Source: an uncultured Prevotella sp. (lineage in GTDB: Bacteria; Bacteroidota; Bacteroidia; Bacteroidales; Bacteroidaceae). Taken from it: 64,000 nucleotides of DNA. A model generated the notes under the pieces. It was not told where the DNA came from. It saw only the letters and a list, made by a program, of their open reading frames with translations, and searched no databases. Where the stretch lies: assembly GCA_900322035.1 (NCBI GenBank), contig ONYL01000001.1, positions 1 through 64,000 of the forward strand. Reading direction: 5' to 3'. The stretch's first letter is position 1. The number at the start of each line of letters is the position of its first letter. This document shows positions 54,896 through 63,027 of this stretch, in pieces. The translations under genes were made by a program, and so were the position numbers.

Positions 54896-57823
54896 ATGAC
54901 AATAATCAGACACGGAAATAGAAAGATCAATAAAGCTATAGTAATGCTGGCCGTCATGATGATGACGACCGGAAATCTTTATTCACAGAATTCAGCCCTT
55001 AGACAAAAAGCGGAAAGAAAACTCGAAGCTTATTTTTACTCCTATAAACCTAAAAACGGAGTACTTTCCCAACCTGCAAGAATGAAGAAGCTCGCCATCG
55101 ACGACAAGAGAAACGTCGTTGATATCACTATGGACGGGAATTTCGCGCAGCAGGAGTTTACAAAGTCTTCTGTAGAGAAAATCTATCGGAAAGTGAGGAG
55201 GGTCCTTCCCAATCCCTTTGATGATTATCTGATCAGAATATACACCAACGGTTCACTCGTTGAAGAACTTATCTCCGGAGCCACGGCCAAAGGCGGCAAT
55301 GCCCTTTGGGGAGACATCGACTATAACGACGAGCCATGGGTGAAGAATGTCTCCCGTCCGTCAAGGCCTACCCATGGACTCTACGACCGCCATCTTACTC
55401 TATGGGCCTCCCATGGACGATACTACGATAACAAAAAAGGATTTTGGAAATGGCAAAGACCCAACCTCTTCTGTACCAACGAGGATTTGTTTACGCAGAC
55501 GATTGTGGTGCCTTTTCTCATACCAATGCTTGAGCATGCGGGTGCCTATGTCTTCTCCCCAAGGGAAAGGGACTGGCAGACCGAAGAGATTATTGTTGAT
55601 AACGACGGGAGTTCCCACAATTCCATCTATCAAGAAATCGAGGGAAAAAATGAATGGGTCAAGGCCCCTGTCAAAGGCTTCGGATGGCGCAATGGCAGTC
55701 TGCAAATGGATGAGAATCCTTTTGAGCGTGGAACTGTCAGAATGAATCTCACACAAAAAAAAGTAAAAGATCTCACACAGACTGTCTATCGGCCAAACTT
55801 TCACAAGGCGGGACGTTATGCAGTTTACGTAAGTTACGCGACTGTAGAAGGAAGTGTTCCTGATGCTGAATACATTGTTTACCACAAAGGACAAGAGACC
55901 CGTTTTCACGTTAACCAGCAAATGGGTGGCGGAACATGGGTATACCTTGGTACTTTCGACTTTGACAGGGGATGTGACGGCTACAATCAAGTGGTGGTCA
56001 CCAACCGCTCACAGTCTAAAGGACTCATAACGACAGATGCTATAAGATTCGGTGGAGGAATGGGCAATATCGAGCGAGGCGGCACTGTCAGTGGGCTTCC
56101 CCGCTGTCTGGAAGGAGCACGGTATTACGCCCAATGGGCTGGCGTCCCTTACAAATATTACAGTACAAAAAATGGCACTGATGACTATGGCGATGATATC
56201 AATGTACGCTCCCTCATGAGCAACTGGTTGGGTGGTGGCAGTGTATATATGCCACTGATAAAGGGCAAACGTGTGCCTATTGAACTCTCACTGGCCGTGC
56301 ATAGCGACGCCGGGTACGCCCCAAATGGGACGGATATAATAGGATCGTTGGCCATCTGCACCACCGACTTCAATGATGGACGCCTCAACTCTGGTATCTC
56401 CCGACAAGCAAGTAAAGACTTCGCAGCAGCTCTGCTTAACGGTATTATGCGTGACCTGCCCGCCAAATACAAGAATTGGAACCGAAGATACCTTTGGGAC
56501 CGCAACTATTCGGAGACAAGACTGCCTGAAGTTCCCTCGGCCATTCTGGAAACCATGTCTCACCAAAACTTCCCCGACATGGTCTTAGGACAGGACCCAA
56601 ACTTCAAATTCACTTTGGCACGTTCTGTCTACAAGACCATCCTGCGCTACGTCAATGGCATGCATGGCCGATCTTGTATCGTACAACCTCTGCCCCCCAT
56701 CAATTTTTCAGCCACCATAATCAATGGAAAAGCCTCTCTTCGCTGGAATGCTCAAGAGGATCAGTTAGAGCCCACGGCTCAACCCACATCATACAACGTT
56801 TACACTGCTTCAGCCTCTTCGGATTTCGACAATGGTATTAACGTCAAGCGCAACTCCTATGAACTGTCGCTAACTCCAGGAGTTGTCTATAGCTTCAAAG
56901 TAACGGCTGTAAACCGTGGTGGGGAGAGTTTCCCTACGCAAGTTCTGTCGGTTTGTTATGAGCCCAAAGCAAATAAAAATATTCTCATCGTTGACGGTTT
57001 TCAGAGGCTTTCTGCTCCCGCAGTCATCAACAACAGCAGTCGGCAGGGCTTTGACTTGGATGCCGATGAAGGCGTGAGCTATGGTCTGACGGCTGGCTGG
57101 AGCGGTAAACAAATCTCCTTCAATCGTGCGAATATGGGATCGGAATCTGAGACAGGATTGGGATATTGCGGTAATGAGCTTGCCGGACATTTCATCATGG
57201 GCAATAGTTTCAACTATGTGCGCACTCATGCAGCCGACATTGCCGCATCGCACTCCTATAATATTATGAGTTGCTCAAGATCGTGCGTAGAATCGGGAAG
57301 CATCAGACTTTCAGAATTTCAAGGCTTGGATCTCATCTTAGGTCTGCAAAAATACAGTCCGCAAGCCACAGTCTATTACAAGACATTCACTCCTCACCTG
57401 CAACAGCAGCTTCAAGCATTCGCAGAAAATGGTGGTGCATTGCTGGTGAGTGGCTCCTATGTAGGCAGCGATATGCAGTCGCCATCAGAGTCGGCTTGGC
57501 TCAACAAGGTGCTCCATTGTTCCTATCAGCAGCAAGTACGTAATGACTCACTTTCGTCAATGAGTGGCATGAATACCACTTTTAATATTGTCAACCGTCC
57601 GAATCCCGATCACTACGCTGCCACCCACAGTGACGTGATCACGCCAACAGGATCAGCATTCTGCGCAATGAAGTATAGCAATGGCATGAGTGCAGCCGTA
57701 GCTTTCGATGCATCAACCTCACGTACGTTCACCATGGGATTCCCTTTCGAAACCATTAACGACATCTCTGTCAGGCGCCAACTGATGAAAGGCATCTGGC
57801 AGTTTCTTTTCAGAACACTCTAA
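54896..57823 (+). CDS. Secreted amidase-like protein with golvesin-type and fibronectin III domains
   Basis: Large exported protein of 975 residues; the signal peptide ends near QNS at 31-33. It has amidase_3-like zinc signatures separated along the chain: WASHGRYYD (His173), SLAVHSDAGY (His469) and ILETMSHQN (Glu552). Between the first two lies a beta-sandwich (about 290-390: HKAGRYAVYVSYATVEGSVP, GGGTWVYLGTFDF, LITTDAIRFGGGMG) like the golvesin/xanthan-lyase C-terminal domain. A fibronectin III-like domain (600-690) and a C-terminal ~280-residue region follow. Annotation pipelines often call such proteins xanthan lyase; cleavage of peptidoglycan amide bonds is my inference. A six-codon frame (54879-54899) with a good ribosome site ends over its ATG. 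Confidence 0.8.
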   Translation: MTIIRHGNRKINKAIVMLAVMMMTTGNLYSQNSALRQKAERKLEAYFYSYKPKNGVLSQPARMKKLAIDDKRNVVDITMDGNFAQQEFTKSSVEKIYRKVRRVLPNPFDDYLIRIYTNGSLVEELISGATAKGGNALWGDIDYNDEPWVKNVSRPSRPTHGLYDRHLTLWASHGRYYDNKKGFWKWQRPNLFCTNEDLFTQTIVVPFLIPMLEHAGAYVFSPRERDWQTEEIIVDNDGSSHNSIYQEIEGKNEWVKAPVKGFGWRNGSLQMDENPFERGTVRMNLTQKKVKDLTQTVYRPNFHKAGRYAVYVSYATVEGSVPDAEYIVYHKGQETRFHVNQQMGGGTWVYLGTFDFDRGCDGYNQVVVTNRSQSKGLITTDAIRFGGGMGNIERGGTVSGLPRCLEGARYYAQWAGVPYKYYSTKNGTDDYGDDINVRSLMSNWLGGGSVYMPLIKGKRVPIELSLAVHSDAGYAPNGTDIIGSLAICTTDFNDGRLNSGISRQASKDFAAALLNGIMRDLPAKYKNWNRRYLWDRNYSETRLPEVPSAILETMSHQNFPDMVLGQDPNFKFTLARSVYKTILRYVNGMHGRSCIVQPLPPINFSATIINGKASLRWNAQEDQLEPTAQPTSYNVYTASASSDFDNGINVKRNSYELSLTPGVVYSFKVTAVNRGGESFPTQVLSVCYEPKANKNILIVDGFQRLSAPAVINNSSRQGFDLDADEGVSYGLTAGWSGKQISFNRANMGSESETGLGYCGNELAGHFIMGNSFNYVRTHAADIAASHSYNIMSCSRSCVESGSIRLSEFQGLDLILGLQKYSPQATVYYKTFTPHLQQQLQAFAENGGALLVSGSYVGSDMQSPSESAWLNKVLHCSYQQQVRNDSLSSMSGMNTTFNIVNRPNPDHYAATHSDVITPTGSAFCAMKYSNGMSAAVAFDASTSRTFTMGFPFETINDISVRRQLMKGIWQFLFRTL

Positions 57824-57834
57824 ACTTACGAAAT

Positions 57835-58161
57835 ATGAAAATACAAGCCAACGCTTCCGGCACCCGTAGCATTGAGGTGTCAGAGAAACATCTTCAGACA
57901 ATAGAAAAGTATCAGCTTCTCCGCAATCTTATTGATAGCAACGGAATTATCGATGAAACAGTTCTCGACAAGCTGAAATTCAACGTCCGTTCATTGCTCG
58001 AGAGCGGTACGGCCACAGACAATGATCTTCTCGATCTGTGCCTCGACGTGATTTACAACAACAATATGAAGGCTTTTGGTCTCCACCAGTTGGTACTGCT
58101 CTATCTCAAATGGAAGAAAGAACAGGACGCAAAAACTGACAACAATACCGACGAGCAGTGA
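57835..58161 (+). CDS. Hypothetical helical protein
   Basis: 108 residues, no signal peptide or membrane segment; helical by composition (HLQTIEKYQLLRNLIDSNG, LDKLKFNVRSLLESG, LHQLVLLYLKWKKEQDAK). I do not recognise it. It begins 11 bases after the amidase-like gene and its stop overlaps the next start (GTGA), so it is embedded in the operon and probably coupled to ygiQ translation. Confidence 0.75.
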   Translation: MKIQANASGTRSIEVSEKHLQTIEKYQLLRNLIDSNGIIDETVLDKLKFNVRSLLESGTATDNDLLDLCLDVIYNNNMKAFGLHQLVLLYLKWKKEQDAKTDNNTDEQ

Positions 58162-60167
58162 ACCAAATGGATTATCAAGGGTATAGGCTGACCGATTTCC
58201 TGCCCACGACAAAGAAAGAATGCGAACTGAGAGGTTGGGACGAACTCGACGTCATTTTTTTTTCGGGTGATGCTTACGTGGATCATCCCTCATTCGCCTC
58301 TGCTGTTATCGGAAGGTCACTGGAAGCTGCAGGCTTTCGAGTAGCCATTGTTCCTCAGCCCGACTGGCATGGAGATTTCCGCGACTTCAAGAAATTAGGA
58401 CGTCCTCGGTTATTCTTCGCCGTTTCGGCAGGTGCTATGGATTCTATGGTGAATCGCTATACGGCCAACAAGCGACTGAGATCGAGCGATGACTACAGTC
58501 CCGACGGCCGGCACGACATGCGTCCAGACTATCCTTCTATCGTTTATACCCAAATCCTTAAGCGCCTGTTTCCAGATGTTCCAGTTGTCTTAGGCGGTAT
58601 CGAAGCTTCCATGCGAAGACTCACCCACTACGATTATTGGCAGGATCGCGTCAGGCCATCCATTCTATGCGACTCCGGAGCTGATATGATTGTCTACGGC
58701 ATGGGAGAGAAGCCTACGGTGAAACTGGCCCAGGAACTTCAGAATGGAAGGTCTATCAAGGAGATTGAAGAACTACCCCAAACAGCATTTCTCCGCCGTA
58801 AAGAAGATATCCCTGGTGGTATCAAAGACGTTGATATCATTCTCCACTCGCATGAAGAATGTCTACACAACAAAAAAGCGGAGGCTGAAAACTTTCGTCA
58901 CATCGAGGAGGAAGCCAACAAAATGCACGCGCAACGACTTCTTCAGGCCGTGGGAAAAGACTATGTAGTTGTCAATCCTCCCTATCCACCGATGACTACA
59001 GAAGAGATCGATGCCTCATTTGACCTGCCCTACACGCGCCTCCCCCACCCCAAATACCGTGGAAAGGTTATCCCCGCCTACGAGATGATCAAGTTTTCGG
59101 TCAACATCCATCGTGGGTGTTTCGGAGGCTGTGCATTCTGCACGATCTCGGCCCATCAAGGAAAGTTCATTTCATGTCGCTCCAAAGAAAGCATTTTACG
59201 TGAAGTGAAGAAGGTGATAGCCATGCCTGGTTTCAAAGGCTATCTGAGCGATCTTGGGGGGCCGTCAGCCAATATGTACGGTATGCACGGGCGTAATCTA
59301 AAAGCATGTGAACACTGCAGGCGACCCTCATGTATTCATCCTCAGATCTGTCCCAATCTTGATACAGACCATAGTAAACTGCTCGACATCTATCACGCCG
59401 TTGATGCACTGCCTGGAATTAAAAAGAGCTTCATCGGTAGTGGAGTGCGCTATGACCTGCTCCTTCATAACAGTAAGGACGAGAAAGCCAATGCTGCCGC
59501 AAGGCAGTATACACGCGAACTCATCACCCGACATGTCAGTGGGAGGCTCAAAGTGGCTCCGGAACATACCAGTGACCGGGTGTTGACACTCATGCGCAAA
59601 CCGAGTTTCAACCTATTCTACGACTTCAAGAGAGTCTTTGAGCGTATCAATCGTGAGGAAGGACTCAATCAGCAGATCATCCCCTACTTCATCAGTTCAC
59701 ACCCCGGGTGTCATGAGGAAGACATGGCTGAGCTGGCAGTCATCACAAAAGATCTCGATTTCCACCTGGAGCAGGTACAGGATTTCACACCTACGCCCAT
59801 GACTGTCAGCACAGAAATGTGGTATACTGGCTACGATCCCTATACGCTTGAGCCCATATTCTCAGCCAAGACACAGCGAGAGAAACTTGCCCAACGGCAG
59901 TTCTTCTTCTGGTACAAACCTGAAGAAAGAGCGGGAATTGAGCGGGAATTGACCAAGTTGGGGCGGCGGGATCTGCTAACGCGGCTATATAGCGGACACC
60001 CACAACACGCCCGGCATGTCAATTTCGACAATCGGGCTATTGGCTCTACTCCCCAACAACCCAAAGCCGGTCGCAAAGTCTCGAAGGAAAAGAACAAGAA
60101 AAGCTTTAATCCTAACTTCGCACATGGAAATCATAGAAAGCCTGGTAAAAGGCAAAATCGACAATGA
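58158..60167 (+). CDS. YgiQ-family radical SAM protein
   Basis: Iron-sulfur enzyme of 669 residues. The radical-SAM cluster is bound by Cys321, Cys325 and Cys328 in RGCFGGCAFC; an N-terminal B12-binding-like UPF0313 region has FFSGDAYVDHPSF and VVLGGIEASMRR. Further cysteines occur in CEHCRRPSC..CPN. The C-terminal tail is basic and low in complexity (KAGRKVSKEKNKKSFNPNF), perhaps for RNA binding. The reaction is unknown. GTG at 58158 overlaps the previous stop; the ATG at 58167 is an equally plausible start. Confidence 0.92.
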   Translation: MNQMDYQGYRLTDFLPTTKKECELRGWDELDVIFFSGDAYVDHPSFASAVIGRSLEAAGFRVAIVPQPDWHGDFRDFKKLGRPRLFFAVSAGAMDSMVNRYTANKRLRSSDDYSPDGRHDMRPDYPSIVYTQILKRLFPDVPVVLGGIEASMRRLTHYDYWQDRVRPSILCDSGADMIVYGMGEKPTVKLAQELQNGRSIKEIEELPQTAFLRRKEDIPGGIKDVDIILHSHEECLHNKKAEAENFRHIEEEANKMHAQRLLQAVGKDYVVVNPPYPPMTTEEIDASFDLPYTRLPHPKYRGKVIPAYEMIKFSVNIHRGCFGGCAFCTISAHQGKFISCRSKESILREVKKVIAMPGFKGYLSDLGGPSANMYGMHGRNLKACEHCRRPSCIHPQICPNLDTDHSKLLDIYHAVDALPGIKKSFIGSGVRYDLLLHNSKDEKANAAARQYTRELITRHVSGRLKVAPEHTSDRVLTLMRKPSFNLFYDFKRVFERINREEGLNQQIIPYFISSHPGCHEEDMAELAVITKDLDFHLEQVQDFTPTPMTVSTEMWYTGYDPYTLEPIFSAKTQREKLAQRQFFFWYKPEERAGIERELTKLGRRDLLTRLYSGHPQHARHVNFDNRAIGSTPQQPKAGRKVSKEKNKKSFNPNFAHGNHRKPGKRQNRQ

Positions 60168-60960
60168 GCACTGTGAGGACGGCATCGTCATCACGGATGA
60201 TTTCGTAGCCGTCATCGACGGAAGCACAAGCAAGACGGAGTTCAGACTCAATCCCATGATGAGCAATGGGCGCTATGCCATGCTCATGATTGGGGAGGAA
60301 ATCAGCAGTATGCCTACCGATACTTCACTGCTGGCCTTCACGCGACGGGTCACACGAAAAATTTCTACAGCCTGTCAAAAGAACGCACAGGCCAGTCTTG
60401 ACATGTCTCGACATCCCGAGAAACGCCCCTGTGCCAGTGTTATAGTCTATTCTCGCTACCGCAATGAAGTTTGGATGATCGGTGATTGCCAATGTCTCAT
60501 CAATGGATCCTATTTTGACAATCCCAAGCCCTACGAGTTGAAACTGGCTGCACAGCGGTCTAAGATTCTTCAGAATGCCATTCAAAATGGAGCTACTGTG
60601 GAAGGACTTATGGCAGACGACATTGGGCGCAAAGCCATCCTTCATCAGTTAGTGAATGTTATGAAAGGCGAGAATGTCAGCTATAGCGTAGTAGACGGTT
60701 TTCCCATCCCTATGGATCTCACCAAAAAGCTATCGGTCCACACGATAGCCCCTGGTCACAGAAAGCGTACTGAGATAGTTTTGGCCTCTGATGGTTATCC
60801 TTTCCTGCGCCCGACACTTAGCGAGAGCGAAGTACTCCTGGAGAAGCAGTTAAATGAAGATCCCCTCTGCATTGGAAAATTCAAGGCCACAAAAGGAAAA
60901 CGCCCCGGTCAAGTATCATTTGATGACAGAGCCTACATAAGATTTGTCACCAACAGCTAA
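60124..60960 (+). CDS. PP2C-like phosphatase-fold protein
   Basis: 278 residues. Weak but ordered PP2C-type motifs: DDFVAVIDGSTSK (Asp32-Gly33), VWMIGDCQCLING (like the GDSR motif), EIVLASDGYPFL (Asp223-Gly224) and a final VSFDDRAYIRF (Asp267-Asp268), so the metal-binding aspartates are kept. Overall similarity to known phosphatases is low, so this is inference. The frame is open 36 codons upstream, inside ygiQ; the ATG of MEIIESLVKGKIDNEHCEDG is the natural start, giving an overlap of 44 bases with ygiQ. Confidence 0.65.
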   Translation: MEIIESLVKGKIDNEHCEDGIVITDDFVAVIDGSTSKTEFRLNPMMSNGRYAMLMIGEEISSMPTDTSLLAFTRRVTRKISTACQKNAQASLDMSRHPEKRPCASVIVYSRYRNEVWMIGDCQCLINGSYFDNPKPYELKLAAQRSKILQNAIQNGATVEGLMADDIGRKAILHQLVNVMKGENVSYSVVDGFPIPMDLTKKLSVHTIAPGHRKRTEIVLASDGYPFLRPTLSESEVLLEKQLNEDPLCIGKFKATKGKRPGQVSFDDRAYIRFVTNS

Positions 60961-60990
60961 TAATTACAGAGAAGTTCCCACTAATCATCC

Positions 60991-61033
60991 AAATGCTGTT
61001 CTGCTCCTATTTATCAAGCAGAACAGCATTTTT
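60991..61033. terminator. Bidirectional terminator between the PP2C-like gene and nspC
   Basis: 15-bp perfect stem (AAATGCTGTTCTGCT at 60991-61005 with its complement at 61017-61031), 11-base loop, T run to 61033 on the plus strand. It lies between two convergent genes. Confidence 0.85.
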
Positions 61034-61049
61034 CATCAAAAAAGAGGAC

Positions 61050-62216
61050 TCAGTCCATCCGGTTTCTATAGTCTTCATAGCTAAAATCACGGAGTGGCAA
61101 AAGTTCGCCGTCTGGACGGGCCAGCATGATGGCAGGATGAGTTACGCCGTTGAACATAGTTGTTTTAACCGTTGTGTAATGAAGCATATCCTCAAAGATC
61201 ACATTCTCGCCCACCTGCAATTCGTGGTCGAAGGCCCAACTTCTCATAAAGTCTCCACTAAGGCAGGAGTTTCCACCCAAACGATAGACATAGGGCTCGC
61301 CCTCGCAACGGTCTTCATCCACGACTCGTGCCCCACGAACCTCAGGATGATAGGGCATCTCCAGACAGTCAGGCATGTGACAAGTAAAACTGACATTGAG
61401 AATGGCCGTTTTAATTCCGTGATTCTCCACAATATCCTGCACTTGGCCCACCAGCGGCCCCGTTTGCCATCCAAAGGCGCTTCCAGGTTCCATGATCACA
61501 TGGAGCCACGGATAGCGGTGATGAAACCCCTTCAAAGTCTCGATTAACAGATTTCGGTCGTAATCTTTCCGGGTCATCAGATGACCACCTCCGAAATTAA
61601 TCCACTTCAACTGGTCAAACCAGCGGGAGAACTTTTGTTCGATGTGTTCAAGTGTACGTTGGAAAACATCGCTTCCACTCTCGCAATGGCAGTGGATATG
61701 AAACCCCGTGACATCTTCTGGCAACTGGTCAGGCAAATTTTCAGCCAGGATTCCGAATCTGGAACCTGGCGCGCAAGGATTATACAGCAAAGTCTTAATT
61801 TCACTGTATTCCGGATTCACTCGCAATCCTAACTGCAATGCAGCATTTGCCTGCCGCGCACGCTCATGGAACCGGGAATACTGCGAGAGAGAGTTGAAGA
61901 TCAGATGTGATGAGCATCGGGCTATCTGTTCTATCTCGTAATCGGTATAAGCCGGAGAAAAAGTATGGGCTGGTGCGCCAAACTCTTCCTTGCCAAGCCG
62001 CGCTTCGTAGAGCGAACTGGCCGTAGTGGCCGTGATATACTTCCTAAATAGAGGAAAGGTGCGCCACAAGGCATACGCCTTAAAAGCCATGATGATTTCT
62101 ACATCGGCTCTGTTGGCCACGTCGCTGATTATTTTCAGATTATCAATGAGCCGCTTTTCCTCTAATACATACATAGGGCGGTCGACTCCCTCATAGGTTG
62201 CTAAATTTACTTTCAT
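61050..62216 (-). CDS. nspC: Carboxynorspermidine decarboxylase
   Basis: PLP-dependent fold-type III decarboxylase that makes norspermidine or spermidine from the carboxylated form. The PLP lysine is Lys46 (IIMAFKAYALW). Typical segments are FSPAYTDYEIEQIA, LGLRVNPEYSEI, PGSRFGI, GFHIHCHCESG, INFGGGHLMTRKDYD and, near the end, CLSGDFMRSWAFD. 388 residues, normal length. The partner carboxynorspermidine dehydrogenase is not in the window. It is the last gene of a run with tcdA and the FecCD permease (48 bases after tcdA). Confidence 0.94.
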   Translation of the reverse strand: MKVNLATYEGVDRPMYVLEEKRLIDNLKIISDVANRADVEIIMAFKAYALWRTFPLFRKYITATTASSLYEARLGKEEFGAPAHTFSPAYTDYEIEQIARCSSHLIFNSLSQYSRFHERARQANAALQLGLRVNPEYSEIKTLLYNPCAPGSRFGILAENLPDQLPEDVTGFHIHCHCESGSDVFQRTLEHIEQKFSRWFDQLKWINFGGGHLMTRKDYDRNLLIETLKGFHHRYPWLHVIMEPGSAFGWQTGPLVGQVQDIVENHGIKTAILNVSFTCHMPDCLEMPYHPEVRGARVVDEDRCEGEPYVYRLGGNSCLSGDFMRSWAFDHELQVGENVIFEDMLHYTTVKTTMFNGVTHPAIMLARPDGELLPLRDFSYEDYRNRMD

Positions 62217-62264
62217 AATGTAATGTTACATGAATTTGAATTAAACAAAGGATTGCTGACAGTT

Positions 62265-63023
62265 TTATTTTTCAAGAGGGGGAACAAGGTGCTTGTCTGA
62301 GTTTCTGAAAGTATGGTCTCTCGCCAGCAGATCTTTTACCACTTCTCCTGCTATCACCAATCCTGCCACGGGAGGAACAAAGGCATTGCTCGCCGGTACA
62401 GGTTTCTCTCCTTCCCGAACGCCAAGGGCTGCCAAAGGTGTTTCCGGACTCCAGACAACCTTCTGATTTTTCAATCCCAACTTTCTCATCTTCTTTCGAA
62501 TCACTTTTGCCAAAGGATCCATGATGGTGTCTTTGATATCGCTGACGCGAAAAGCTGTGGGATCCATCTTGTTAGCCGCTCCCATACTGCAGATCAAAGG
62601 CACATCTATTTGCTTGCAAATTTGTATCAGATGCAGTTTGGCGGCCACGGTGTCAACGCAGTCCACGACATAATCCATTTGGCTCAGATCTATATTGTTC
62701 GCCGTATCAGGCAAATAGAACATCTTATAGGTCTTCACAACACAGTTGGGATTGATGTCTGAAACACGACGTGCTGCGACATCTACCTTATATTGCCCGA
62801 TTGTAGAATGCAGGGCTATAATTTGCCGGTTGATATTGGAGGCCACGACATGGTCACTGTCTACCAGATGCAATTCGCCAATGCCACTACGGGCGAGTGC
62901 CTCAACAACATAGCCACCGACTCCTCCTACACCAACCACAGCCACTTTGCAGGCCATGAGCGTCTCAAGAGCCGGCTCACCCAAAAGCATAGCCGTTCGT
63001 TGGAATTCTTCTTGTACAATCAT
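62265..63023 (-). CDS. tcdA: tRNA threonylcarbamoyladenosine dehydratase
   Basis: E1-like (ThiF/MoeB fold) ATP-dependent enzyme that cyclises t6A37 of tRNA to ct6A. The nucleotide-binding motif is VVGVGGVGGYVVEALARSGI (about residues 29-48), followed by the Mg-binding DSDHVVASNINRQ and the family's CSMGAANKMDPT and WSPETP. 252 residues. An ATG nine codons upstream (63050) would overlap the permease gene by 23 bases; the ATG at 63023 leaves a gap of four and gives a typical start. Confidence 0.93.
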   Translation of the reverse strand: MIVQEEFQRTAMLLGEPALETLMACKVAVVGVGGVGGYVVEALARSGIGELHLVDSDHVVASNINRQIIALHSTIGQYKVDVAARRVSDINPNCVVKTYKMFYLPDTANNIDLSQMDYVVDCVDTVAAKLHLIQICKQIDVPLICSMGAANKMDPTAFRVSDIKDTIMDPLAKVIRKKMRKLGLKNQKVVWSPETPLAALGVREGEKPVPASNAFVPPVAGLVIAGEVVKDLLARDHTFRNSDKHLVPPLEK

Positions 63024-63027
63024 ATTG

